The notes under the pieces are model-generated. The model saw only the letters and a list, made by a program, of their open reading frames with translations. It made no database searches and had not been told where the DNA came from. Shown here one piece after another: positions 41,706-48,911 of a DNA stretch of 64,000 bases. Origin of the DNA: Solimonas thermocellulolyticum (GTDB lineage Bacteria > Pseudomonadota > Gammaproteobacteria > Nevskiales > Nevskiaceae). The first letter of the stretch is position 1; each line of letters begins with the position of its first letter. The DNA lies in the NCBI RefSeq assembly GCF_040327995.1, contig NZ_JBEPIJ010000005.1, forward strand, positions 62,001-126,000, given 5' to 3'. The position numbers and the translations under genes are program-made.

Positions 41706-43139
41706 TCAGCCGCGGCGGCGGCGCAGCAGTCCGAAGCCGAGCAGCGCGCCGAGCAGCGGCAGGCCGAGGTTGCCGCCGCCCGAGCCACCCGACGCTGGGG
41801 CAGTCGGCGTCGGCGTGGGACTGGGTGTCGGTGTCGGCGTCGCGTTCGGATTCTTGCCGGCGACCTGACGCTGACCGGTGTTGGCCGGGTCGAGCCAGAC
41901 TTTGAGCTGACCACTGGCCTGCGGTTTGGCCAGCCATTGACGATCCAGCCGTGCGTAGAAATCCGGAGCGTCCAGGTTGTTGCAGGACGCGGAACCGCCG
42001 GACAGCACGCCGACGATCTGGCGGTTCTGATTCCACAGCCCGGAACCGGAAGAACCTTGCTCGGTCGTGCCCTGGTTCCAGGTGACGCGCCAGGCCGGGA
42101 TGCTGGGGCCGTTGGCCTCGATCGTGACGAAGTCCGCCGTCAACGCCCGGACGTATTCGCTGATCTTCTTGGCATCGCCCGAGGGGTGGTGAATACTCAC
42201 GCCCGAACTGCCACCGGTGCCGCTGGCGTCCCAGCCGGCGTAGTAGACGTTGAACGCGGCGCTGGGCGGCTGCCGGAGCTCCAGCAGGGTCATATCCGTG
42301 TCCGGGTCGCGGGCGCGCAGCAGGGTCCCGGTCTGGTTCTGGTTATCGGGGGCGTCGAGGCGATTGCAGCCGCTGTTCTGGAAGTTCCAGTAGACGACCA
42401 CGCCGCCGGCGTTGTCCGAGCGGATGCCGCAGTGATCGGCCGTGAGGATGTAGGGCGTGTCGTCCTGTGCGAGGTTGTTGATCAGGGTGCCGCTGCAGAC
42501 GCCGACGAAGGCACCGGTCGGGATCTGCAGTTTGACCGTCGCGCGGATCTCGTCGCGCCAAGCGTTGCCCAGCGGGCAGGCGGTGTCGATGTTGCAGCTA
42601 CCGGAGTCGCCCCGATCGCGGGCGTTCTTGAAGGCATGGCCGATGCTCGCGAGCGCGAGCTCGACCTGCGCGCGCTCTGCGGCATCTACCTGCAGTTCGA
42701 TCACCGCGATGTCGCCGGGGACGGTCGCCGTCCACAGCTCCGGGATGCCGTTGTGTGCGGCGCCGAGATAGGGGCCCTGGACCGTGCGCCCCTGGGCGTC
42801 GTAGATCCACAGTCTGGCGCTCGACGGCAAGAAGAATCGATCGAAGCGCATCAAAAGCGCCCGGGCCTGGGCCGAAAACACGCGTGCGCGCCAGCGTGCG
42901 ATCCCCGGCGCCGCCTCGTCCCAGACGCCGCCGTCGAGCGTCACCGGCAAATCGACGGTCACGGCGAAGATCGCAGGACCCGCGCCTTTGCGTGCCGGCG
43001 CCTGCGCGATGGCCTTGGCGACGGCCGCGGGCGGCGCCGCATGCAGCGGCACGGCGTCGAGATCGGCGAGTTCGGGCGTGAGCGCGGCGCATGCGCCGGA
43101 CAGCCACAGTAGGGACAGGGCGAGCAGTAGACGGCGCAT
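41706..43139 (-). CDS. Secreted lysyl-endopeptidase-like serine protease with GlyGly-CTERM tail
   Basis: A 477-residue exported trypsin-fold protease. After the signal peptide (MRRLLLALSLLWLSGACA) comes a prodomain, then a catalytic domain with H236 in YILTADHCGI, D282 in DTDMTLLEL and S364 in QGSSGSGLW, plus several paired cysteines. The layout and GSSGSG motif resemble Achromobacter lysyl endopeptidase, but cleavage specificity cannot be proven. The C-terminus is the clearest sorting tail in the window: a Pro/Thr linker, GGSGGG, a hydrophobic helix (NLGLPLLGALLGFGLL) and RRRR. Family knowledge says such tails are processed by rhombosortase after type II secretion. It converges with the POT gene. 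Confidence 0.9.
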   Translation of the reverse strand: MRRLLLALSLLWLSGACAALTPELADLDAVPLHAAPPAAVAKAIAQAPARKGAGPAIFAVTVDLPVTLDGGVWDEAAPGIARWRARVFSAQARALLMRFDRFFLPSSARLWIYDAQGRTVQGPYLGAAHNGIPELWTATVPGDIAVIELQVDAAERAQVELALASIGHAFKNARDRGDSGSCNIDTACPLGNAWRDEIRATVKLQIPTGAFVGVCSGTLINNLAQDDTPYILTADHCGIRSDNAGGVVVYWNFQNSGCNRLDAPDNQNQTGTLLRARDPDTDMTLLELRQPPSAAFNVYYAGWDASGTGGSSGVSIHHPSGDAKKISEYVRALTADFVTIEANGPSIPAWRVTWNQGTTEQGSSGSGLWNQNRQIVGVLSGGSASCNNLDAPDFYARLDRQWLAKPQASGQLKVWLDPANTGQRQVAGKNPNATPTPTPSPTPTPTAPASGGSGGGNLGLPLLGALLGFGLLRRRRG

Positions 43140-43286
43140 ACACAGGCTCCGAATGAACCGAGGTGCAGTCTAGGGCGCGGGCGTACGAACGAGTGTGCGC
43201 CGTGTCTCGCGGCCGTATTGCCGACGGACGAGAAGCGGCATTATGCCGCGCGGCAGCGGGGCGCAAAGATGCGCCGGTTCTGGAAG

Positions 43287-43340
43287 GGCACGGCGCTCCC
43301 TTGAATGCCGTCGTGCCCGCCAAAATCCGGGTCTACCGGA
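43287..43340 (-). other. Intergenic hairpins between ygfZ and the protease gene
   Basis: The 252-base gap 43140-43391 has no credible gene. It holds an imperfect inverted repeat built on GGGCACG/CGTGCCC (about 43287-43319) and, on the minus strand, a short stem TCCGG-TAGAC-CCGGA followed by TTTT (43322-43340), which may act as the ygfZ terminator. Confidence 0.35.
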
Positions 43341-43391
43341 CTCTCTGCACGTCTACACCGGTCCGCGGTCCTGCACGAGCCGCGCCCGCGT

Positions 43392-44312
43392 TCAGACGGC
43401 GTCCGGCGGCGCTGCAGGGCCCACGAGGTGCACCGTGCGGCCGTCGGCCAGGCGCAGCGCATCATTGGCGTGACCGAGTTGCAGCACCAGGCTGGCGAGA
43501 CTGCCGGCGCCCTCTGCATCGACGACGGCATCGACGATTTCACCGACGCTGGCACCATCGGCGCTGCGGACCTCGCTGCCGGGCGCCGGCGGGGATCCCT
43601 GCATACGCGCCACGAACAGACGACGCTTGACCTGGCCAAGATAATGGACGCGCGCGATGATCTCCTGGCCGGTGTAGCAGCCCTTGTCGAAGCCGATGCC
43701 GCCGAGCCGGTCGAGATTGGCGGTCTGCGGGATGAAATGATCCGCGGTGGCGGGGTAGACCGTGGGTACGCCGGCTTCGATGTCGGCGCGACGCCAGTGT
43801 GTGTAGTCCTGCAGCGGGCCGACGGCGGCGAGCAGAGGCGCCAGCGCCTCGGACGTGCCGTGGATGCTGTAGCGGGCCAGCGCGCCGAGACGGCGCACGA
43901 TGGTGATGCCGCGCGGCGCATCGTGGGTACAGTCGAGCGGCGCATCCGGAACCGGCAGGCCCAGCGCGGCGAGTCGCGCGGCCGCATCGGCACCGATGAG
44001 ACCGAATGCGCAAAGGCCGCCGTCCTCTTCGATCGTCACCTTGGCGCGCAGCACGAACATGCGCAGGCGCTTACAGGTCGGCGCGGCGATGTCGCGATGC
44101 AGTTCGAGCACGATGGCATCGTCGCGGCGCATGAGGTGCAGCACGGCGAGCATGCGGCCCTTGGCGCTGTTGTAGCTGCTGATCTGCGCGCGCATGTCGT
44201 CGAGCAGTCGCAGGTCGCTGCTCAGTTGTCCTTGCAGGAAGGACGTGCCGTCGGCGCCGCGCACCGTGGCATAGACGAGCTCATCGAGCTGTGCGGGAAT
44301 ACAGTCTTTCAT
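43392..44312 (-). CDS. ygfZ: YgfZ/GcvT-domain folate-dependent Fe-S protein repair factor
   Basis: A 306-residue protein of the YgfZ/IBA57 family, which uses tetrahydrofolate to help build or repair certain Fe-S clusters, including those of succinate dehydrogenase and radical-SAM enzymes. The diagnostic motif K-G-C-Y-T-G-Q-E is present in GIGFDKGCYTGQEIIARVHY, and the N-terminal SFLQGQLSSDLRLL and SYNSAKGRMLAVLHL blocks match. The gene is divergent from the sdh operon with about 70 bases between starts, so shared control is possible. Its C-terminal end lies 252 bases from the lysyl-endopeptidase-like gene. Confidence 0.93.
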   Translation of the reverse strand: MKDCIPAQLDELVYATVRGADGTSFLQGQLSSDLRLLDDMRAQISSYNSAKGRMLAVLHLMRRDDAIVLELHRDIAAPTCKRLRMFVLRAKVTIEEDGGLCAFGLIGADAAARLAALGLPVPDAPLDCTHDAPRGITIVRRLGALARYSIHGTSEALAPLLAAVGPLQDYTHWRRADIEAGVPTVYPATADHFIPQTANLDRLGGIGFDKGCYTGQEIIARVHYLGQVKRRLFVARMQGSPPAPGSEVRSADGASVGEIVDAVVDAEGAGSLASLVLQLGHANDALRLADGRTVHLVGPAAPPDAV

Positions 44313-44383
44313 TGCTGCAAGCGCACAAAGTTTGCCAAACTATTAAGGCTAAGCCAGACCCGACGTCAGCACATTTCCATCTC

Positions 44384-44578
44384 ATGGCGATGTCCCCGGA
44401 TTCCAGCGTCCAGCCCCCGTCACCGCAAACGGAGCCGCGTGCGCTCCCGCTCGCGGCGCTGTTGCGGCAGCAGCCGGCACGGCAGCCGGCGATCCCGGAG
44501 ATCGGTGGACGCACCGACGGGCCGGAGCCGACACGCTACGGAGACTGGGAGAAAAACGGCCGCTGCATCGATTTTTGA
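44384..44578 (+). CDS. SDHAF4-like (DUF1674) succinate dehydrogenase assembly factor
   Basis: A 64-residue protein ending EIGGRTDGPEPTRYGDWEKN followed by GRCIDF, the hallmark C-terminus of DUF1674/SDHAF4. In eukaryotes SDHAF4 binds flavinylated SdhA and protects it until it joins SdhB. The gene lies 64 bases upstream of sdhC on the same strand, consistent with that role. I use the ATG at 44384; a frame opening at 44291 overlaps the ygfZ start. The N-terminal half is Ser/Pro-rich and probably disordered. This gene is small enough to be missed by automatic annotation. Confidence 0.87.
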   Translation: MAMSPDSSVQPPSPQTEPRALPLAALLRQQPARQPAIPEIGGRTDGPEPTRYGDWEKNGRCIDF

Positions 44579-44642
44579 CGCAGCGCCTCGCGCCCGTACC
44601 GCATCCCCCTCACGTCCCGACGCAACACCCCAGGGAGCCGGA

Positions 44643-45044
44643 ATGACCACCAAATCGCCTGCGGACAGTCGACCGCTGTCGCCGTTCATGCTCGGATCGT
44701 ACTACCGGTTCCAGTGGACCTCGGTACTGTCCTTCGCGCATCGCCTCACCGGCCTTGGCCTGAGCCTGGGGTCGGCGCTGCTGGCAGTGTGGCTGATCGC
44801 GCTGGCCGGCGGCCCGCAGTGGTACGGCGCCGTCGCCGCGCATGTGCAGGCCTGGTACGGCCAGGTCCTGCTGTTCGCATGGACCTTTGCGCTGATGTAC
44901 CACCTGTGCAACGGCATCCGCCATCTGTTCTGGGACATCGGTCGCGGCTTCGAGTTGAAGACTGCCCAGTACTCCGGCTATGCCGTCGTCGTGGTGTCGC
45001 TGCTGCTGACCGCCGCCGCCTGGGCGCTGGCCTGCTTCCGCTAA
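44643..45044 (+). CDS. sdhC: Succinate dehydrogenase cytochrome b556 subunit
   Basis: SdhC is one of two membrane anchors that bind heme b and ubiquinone in complex II. The 133-residue protein has the family start PLSPFMLGSYYRFQWTSVLS with FAHRLTGLGLSLGSALLAVW, three predicted helices, and the heme-ligand signature YHLCNGIRHLFWDIG. The ATG follows CAGGGAGCCGGA, a plausible ribosome site. It is the first enzyme gene of the sdhCDAB operon, 64 bases after the SDHAF4-like gene and 13 bases before sdhD. Confidence 0.95.
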   Translation: MTTKSPADSRPLSPFMLGSYYRFQWTSVLSFAHRLTGLGLSLGSALLAVWLIALAGGPQWYGAVAAHVQAWYGQVLLFAWTFALMYHLCNGIRHLFWDIGRGFELKTAQYSGYAVVVVSLLLTAAAWALACFR

Positions 45045-45057
45045 AAAGGGGACGATC

Positions 45058-45441
45058 ATGAGTCTGCGTTCTCCGCTGTCCCGCGCACGTGGTCTGGGTT
45101 CCGCCAAGCACGGCGTGCATCACTTCTGGGTCCAGCGCGTCAGCGCCGTGGCGCTGATTCCGCTGGCGCTGTGGTTCGTCTTCTCCGTGGCGCTGCTCGC
45201 AGCCAAGGGCGGAAGCTTTGATGCGGTGCGCTACTGGGCCTCGTATCCGTCAGTGGCCGTGACCTTGGTGTTGTTCCTCGCGGCCGCGGCCTATCACTCG
45301 GCGCTCGGGGTGCAGGTGGTCATCGAGGACTACGTCGCCGGCGAGGGCTGGAAGATCGCCCTGCTCGTATTCTCGAAGTTCACGCACCTTTTGATCGCCG
45401 TCGCCGGCATTTTCGCCGTGCTCAAGCTCGCGCTCGCCTGA
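45058..45441 (+). CDS. sdhD: Succinate dehydrogenase hydrophobic membrane anchor subunit
   Basis: SdhD completes the membrane domain of complex II. The 127-residue protein shows LGSAKHGVHHFWVQRVSAVA at the N-terminus, three membrane helices, and the heme-ligand segment AYHSALGVQVVIEDYV. It starts at the ATG at 45058 after AAAAAGGGGA, 13 bases downstream of sdhC, and is followed by sdhA after 17 bases. Length and motif order match proteobacterial SdhD. Confidence 0.94.
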   Translation: MSLRSPLSRARGLGSAKHGVHHFWVQRVSAVALIPLALWFVFSVALLAAKGGSFDAVRYWASYPSVAVTLVLFLAAAAYHSALGVQVVIEDYVAGEGWKIALLVFSKFTHLLIAVAGIFAVLKLALA

Positions 45442-45458
45442 CCCGACTCGGATAAACC

Positions 45459-47249
45459 ATGGCTTACGACATCGTTCATCACGAATACGACGCGATCGTG
45501 GTCGGCGCCGGCGGCGCCGGTCTGCGGGCCACGCTGGGTCTGGCCGAGGCCGGGCTGAAGACCGCGAACGTCACCAAGCTGTTCCCCACGCGCTCGCACA
45601 CGGTGGCCGCGCAGGGCGGCATCTCCGCCGCGCTCGGCAATATGGGCCGCGACGACTGGCGCTGGCATTTCTACGACACGGTGAAGGGCTCGGACTGGCT
45701 CGGCGATCAGGATGCGATCCAGTACATGACGCGCGAGGCCATCCCGGCGATCATCGAGCTGGAACACTACGGCGTGCCGTTTTCGCGCACGCCCGAAGGC
45801 AAGATCTACCAGCGTCCGTTCGGCGGCATGACCACCGAATTCGGCAAGGGTCCGCCGGCACAGCGCACCTGTGCCGCCGCCGACCGCACCGGCCACGCGA
45901 TGCTGCACACGCTCTACCAGCAGTCGCTCAAGTGCAAGGCGCAGTTCTTCATCGAGTATTTCGCGCTCGATTTGTTGATGGACGACGACGGTTCCTGCAA
46001 AGGCGTGCTCGCCTGGGATCTCGCGACCGGCCAGTTGCATCGCTTCCGCGCGCACATGGTCATACTCGCCACCGGTGGCTATGGCCGTGCGTACTTCTCG
46101 GCCACCTCGGCTCATACTTGCACCGGTGACGGCGGCGGCATGGTGCTGCGCGCCGGCCTGCCGCTGCAGGATCTGGAGTTCGTGCAGTTCCATCCCACCG
46201 GCATCTACGGCTCGGGCTGCCTGATCACCGAAGGGGCGCGCGGCGAGGGCGGTTATCTCACCAACGGCAAGGGCGAGCGCTTCATGGAGCGCTACGCCCC
46301 CAGCGTCAAGGATCTGGCGCCGCGCGACATGGTTTCGCGAGCGATGGCCACCGAGATCCGCGAAGGCCGCGGCGTCGGTCCCGAGGCGGATCACATCCAC
46401 CTGCATCTGGAGCATCTCGGCCCGGAGGTCTTGCATACGCGCCTGCCGGGCATTTCCGAGTCGGCCAAGATCTTCGCCGGCGTCGACGTCACCAAGGAGC
46501 CGATCCCGGTGGTGCCGACGGTGCACTACAACATGGGCGGCATCCCGACGCTGTGGACCGGCGAGGTGGTCACGCTCAAGAACGGCAATCCGGACAGCGT
46601 CGTGCCGGGCCTGATGGCGGTCGGCGAGGCGGCCTGCGTTTCGGTGCACGGCGCCAACCGCCTCGGCTCCAATTCTTTGCTCGACCTCGTGGTCTTCGGC
46701 CGCGCCGCGGCGATCCGTGCCGCCCAACTGGTCAAGCCGGGTCAGCCGCACAAGAAGATTTCCACTACTTCCGAGGACAGGGCGCTCGCGCGACTCGACC
46801 GATTCCGTCATGCCAAGGGCGGATCGCCGACGGCGAAGATCCGCCTCGATATGCAAAAGACCATGCAAAAGCACTGCGCGGTGTTCCGCGACGGTCCGCT
46901 GATGCAGGAGGGCATCGTCAAGCTCAAAGAGATCATCCGGGGTTTTCGCGACGATCTCGCCGTCGCCGACCGCTCGATGATCTGGAACTCCGACCTTGCC
47001 GAGACGCTTGAGCTGGACAACCTGCTCGGCCAGGCGCTGCTCACCATCGTCTGCGCCGAGAACCGCAAGGAATCGCGCGGCGCCCATGCGCGCGACGACA
47101 TCAAGGAGCGCGACGACACGCACTGGCTCAAGCACACCATCGCCTGGCGCGTCGGTGACGAGGACGTGAAGATCGACTATCGCCCGGTGCACCTGCAGCC
47201 GCTGGACGACGAGGTCGAGCACATCCCGCCGGTCGCACGCAAATACTGA
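45459..47249 (+). CDS. sdhA: Succinate dehydrogenase flavoprotein subunit
   Basis: SdhA oxidises succinate to fumarate on a covalently bound FAD. The 596-residue protein has the Rossmann start YDAIVVGAGGAGLRATLGL, the FAD-linking histidine in SHTVAAQGGISAALGN, the substrate-site GAR(GEGGYL) region in LITEGARGEGGYLTNGKG, and the catalytic arginine region in NLLDLVVF-type ending (LGSNSLLDLVVFGRAA). The C-terminus closes RPVHLQPLDDEVEHIPPVAR. It requires SdhE for flavinylation, and sdhE lies just beyond sdhB. The long frame read antisense across it is a shadow. Confidence 0.97.
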   Translation: MAYDIVHHEYDAIVVGAGGAGLRATLGLAEAGLKTANVTKLFPTRSHTVAAQGGISAALGNMGRDDWRWHFYDTVKGSDWLGDQDAIQYMTREAIPAIIELEHYGVPFSRTPEGKIYQRPFGGMTTEFGKGPPAQRTCAAADRTGHAMLHTLYQQSLKCKAQFFIEYFALDLLMDDDGSCKGVLAWDLATGQLHRFRAHMVILATGGYGRAYFSATSAHTCTGDGGGMVLRAGLPLQDLEFVQFHPTGIYGSGCLITEGARGEGGYLTNGKGERFMERYAPSVKDLAPRDMVSRAMATEIREGRGVGPEADHIHLHLEHLGPEVLHTRLPGISESAKIFAGVDVTKEPIPVVPTVHYNMGGIPTLWTGEVVTLKNGNPDSVVPGLMAVGEAACVSVHGANRLGSNSLLDLVVFGRAAAIRAAQLVKPGQPHKKISTTSEDRALARLDRFRHAKGGSPTAKIRLDMQKTMQKHCAVFRDGPLMQEGIVKLKEIIRGFRDDLAVADRSMIWNSDLAETLELDNLLGQALLTIVCAENRKESRGAHARDDIKERDDTHWLKHTIAWRVGDEDVKIDYRPVHLQPLDDEVEHIPPVARKY

Positions 47250-47256
47250 TTGAAGA

Positions 47257-47337
47257 CGGGAATCGGCAATGGGGGTTCGGAAAACGTCGCAGACGCACCT
47301 GCTCCCACGATCCTCGGTTCCCAGTTCCCGATTCCCG
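47257..47337. repeat. Inverted-repeat element between sdhA and sdhB
   Basis: Left arm CGGGAATCGGCAATGGG (47257-47273) and right arm CCCAGTTCCCGATTCCCG (47320-47337) are near-perfect complements separated by about 46 bases. The arms would fold the sdhA-sdhB spacer of the mRNA into one long hairpin ending just before the sdhB ribosome site. GGGAATCGGGAA-type arms recall dispersed intergenic repeats of Xanthomonadaceae, from memory and not checked here. Confidence 0.65.
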
Positions 47338-47346
47338 GAGTAAGCC

Positions 47347-48132
47347 ATGGCCCAATTCACGCTCCCGCAGAACTCCAAGATCGACAAGAAGGCCGGCAAG
47401 ACCTACAAGGCCCCGGCCGGCGCCAAGCAGGTCAAGACTTTCAAGGTCTACCGCTACGATCCGGACAGCGGCGCCAATCCGCGCATGGACACCTACGAGG
47501 TGGACATGTCGAGCTGCGGGCCGATGGTTCTCGACGCGCTGATCAAGATCAAAAACGAGATCGACGCGACGCTGACCTTCCGCCGCTCCTGTCGCGAGGG
47601 CATTTGCGGCTCCTGCGCGATGAACATCGACGGCACCAACACGCTGGCCTGCATCAAGCCCTGCGACGAGATCAAGGGCGAGGCGACGATCTATCCGCTG
47701 CCGCACATGCCGGTGATCAAGGACTTGGTACCGGATCTGACGCACTTTTACGCCCAGCTCGCCTCGATCGAACCCTGGCTCAAGACCGACTCGCCGGCGC
47801 CGACGCGCGAGCGCCTGCAGTCCGAGTCCGACCGCGCCAAGCTCGATGGGCTTTACGAGTGCATCCTCTGCGCCTGCTGCTCGACCTCGTGCCCGAGCTA
47901 CTGGTGGAATGGCGACCGCTACCTTGGACCGGCGATCCTGCTGCAGGCCTACCGCTGGCTGGTCGACTCGCGCGACGAGGCCACCGGCGAGCGTCTGGAT
48001 GCGCTCGAGGATCCGTTCAAGCTCTACCGCTGCCACACGATCATGAACTGCGCCAAGACCTGCCCCAAGGGTCTGAACCCGGCCAAGGCGATCGCCGGCA
48101 TCAAGCAGATGATGGTCGAGCGCACGGTCTGA
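47347..48132 (+). CDS. sdhB: Succinate dehydrogenase iron-sulfur subunit
   Basis: SdhB passes electrons from FAD to ubiquinone through three Fe-S clusters. The 261-residue protein has the [2Fe-2S] motif SCREGICGSCAMNIDGTNTL with its trailing AC, the [4Fe-4S] ligands CILCACCSTSCPSYWW, and the [3Fe-4S] set CHTIMNCAKTCPKGLNP. Its N-terminus is slightly long and Lys-rich (PQNSKIDKKAGKTYKAPAGA). The ATG at 47347 follows an inverted-repeat element, and a second such element lies just after the stop, so sdhB is the only sdh gene flanked on both sides by repeats. Confidence 0.97.
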   Translation: MAQFTLPQNSKIDKKAGKTYKAPAGAKQVKTFKVYRYDPDSGANPRMDTYEVDMSSCGPMVLDALIKIKNEIDATLTFRRSCREGICGSCAMNIDGTNTLACIKPCDEIKGEATIYPLPHMPVIKDLVPDLTHFYAQLASIEPWLKTDSPAPTRERLQSESDRAKLDGLYECILCACCSTSCPSYWWNGDRYLGPAILLQAYRWLVDSRDEATGERLDALEDPFKLYRCHTIMNCAKTCPKGLNPAKAIAGIKQMMVERTV

Positions 48133-48138
48133 GTTGCG

Positions 48139-48231
48139 GTTTCGAGTTCGGCGTTTCCAGTTTCCGGTAGAGGCGAAAAGACACTGCATGGCGGCTTGTC
48201 CACCGGAACCTGGGAACGCGCGACTGGAAAC
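48139..48231. repeat. Inverted-repeat element between sdhB and sdhE
   Basis: Two 29-base arms, 48139-48167 and 48203-48231, are complementary at 23 of 29 positions across a 35-base loop. The right arm ends five bases before the sdhE ATG, so the folded form could hide or present its ribosome site. Architecture and arm vocabulary (TTCC, GTTCCC, CAG) resemble the element upstream of sdhB. Confidence 0.6.
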
Positions 48232-48235
48232 AGCG

Positions 48236-48472
48236 ATGTCCTCCGATGGACGGCTGCGCTGGCTCCTGCGCCGGGGCATGAAAGAGCTGGACGTGCTGAT
48301 GGAGCGTTATCACGCGCAGTGCTACGGTGCCGCTGCGCCGGCGGAGCGAGCAGCCTTCCTGCAGCTGCTGACGCAGGCCGAGGATCCCGACATCTGGGCC
48401 TGGGTCATGGGCTACGCCACACCGCCGCCCGAATTCGTCGGCATCGTCGAAGCCTTGCGCGTCCACCGCTGA
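48236..48472 (+). CDS. sdhE: FAD assembly factor SdhE
   Basis: SdhE (YgfY/CptB) promotes covalent attachment of FAD to SdhA. The 78-residue protein starts MSSDGRLRWLLRRGMKELDV and carries the family's conserved RRGMKELD region followed by a helical bundle ending in the WAWVMGYATPP motif. The family's RGxxExD motif that contacts SdhA is represented by RRGMKELD. I use the ATG at 48236; the frame from 48134 runs through the inverted-repeat element. It overlaps the ygfX start by one base (TGATG). Confidence 0.93.
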   Translation: MSSDGRLRWLLRRGMKELDVLMERYHAQCYGAAAPAERAAFLQLLTQAEDPDIWAWVMGYATPPPEFVGIVEALRVHR

Positions 48473-48900
48473 TGCAGACCATCGATCTGTCGCTGCGCCC
48501 ATCGATGCGGGCGCTGCGCGCAGTCTTCGTCCTGCACCTGTGCTGCCTGGGCCTTCTGGTTTGGGCGCAGCCGCCGACGCTGCCCTTGCTCGTGTTCGCC
48601 GCCGCGGTGGCCGGCTCGTGGCTATGGGTACGCCGCCATCCGGCGTTGGGATTCGGTCCGCGCGCGCTCGTGCGACTGGTCGCGCACGCCGACGGCGGCT
48701 TCAGCCTGTATCAAGCCGACGGCACTCGGCGGCAGGGGCGGCTGCTCGACGATGCCATCGTGCGTGGGCCGTGGCTCGTACTGCGGTTTGCTGCCGACGA
48801 CGGCGCGCGCTCCGTGCGGTTGATCGGCGGCGATGAGCTGTCTGCGGACAACCTGCGTCGGCTGCGCGCCTGGCTGTCCGCGCCGACCGCGGCGGGCTGA
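48472..48900 (+). CDS. ygfX: YgfX-like (CptA) inner-membrane protein
   Basis: A 142-residue protein with the YgfX layout: short cytoplasmic start (MQTIDLSLRPSMRALRAVF), two close membrane helices (about residues 18-33 and 38-55), then a soluble beta-rich domain (LYQADGTRRQGRLLDDAIVR; LIGGDELSADNLRRLRAWL). In enterobacteria ygfX is co-transcribed with sdhE; it was proposed as a toxin acting on MreB/FtsZ or as a partner of flavoprotein assembly, and its role is disputed. Assignment rests on layout plus position directly overlapping sdhE. It converges with nadB. Confidence 0.8.
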   Translation: MQTIDLSLRPSMRALRAVFVLHLCCLGLLVWAQPPTLPLLVFAAAVAGSWLWVRRHPALGFGPRALVRLVAHADGGFSLYQADGTRRQGRLLDDAIVRGPWLVLRFAADDGARSVRLIGGDELSADNLRRLRAWLSAPTAAG

Positions 48901-48911
48901 GCCGTGGTCTC

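Noticed and set aside
43163..43630. A 155-codon plus-strand frame between the protease gene and ygfZ
   Set aside because: Most of it is antisense to ygfZ and the rest is Arg/Ala-rich without a ribosome site or domain.
45330..47399. A 689-codon open frame on the minus strand
   Set aside because: Antisense to sdhA and part of sdhD/sdhB; no protein-like features.
48236..48900. sdhE-ygfX considered as a toxin-antitoxin module
   Set aside because: The pair was once called CptB-CptA, but SdhE's established role is SdhA flavinylation and the position behind sdhB supports that; the toxin reading is disputed.
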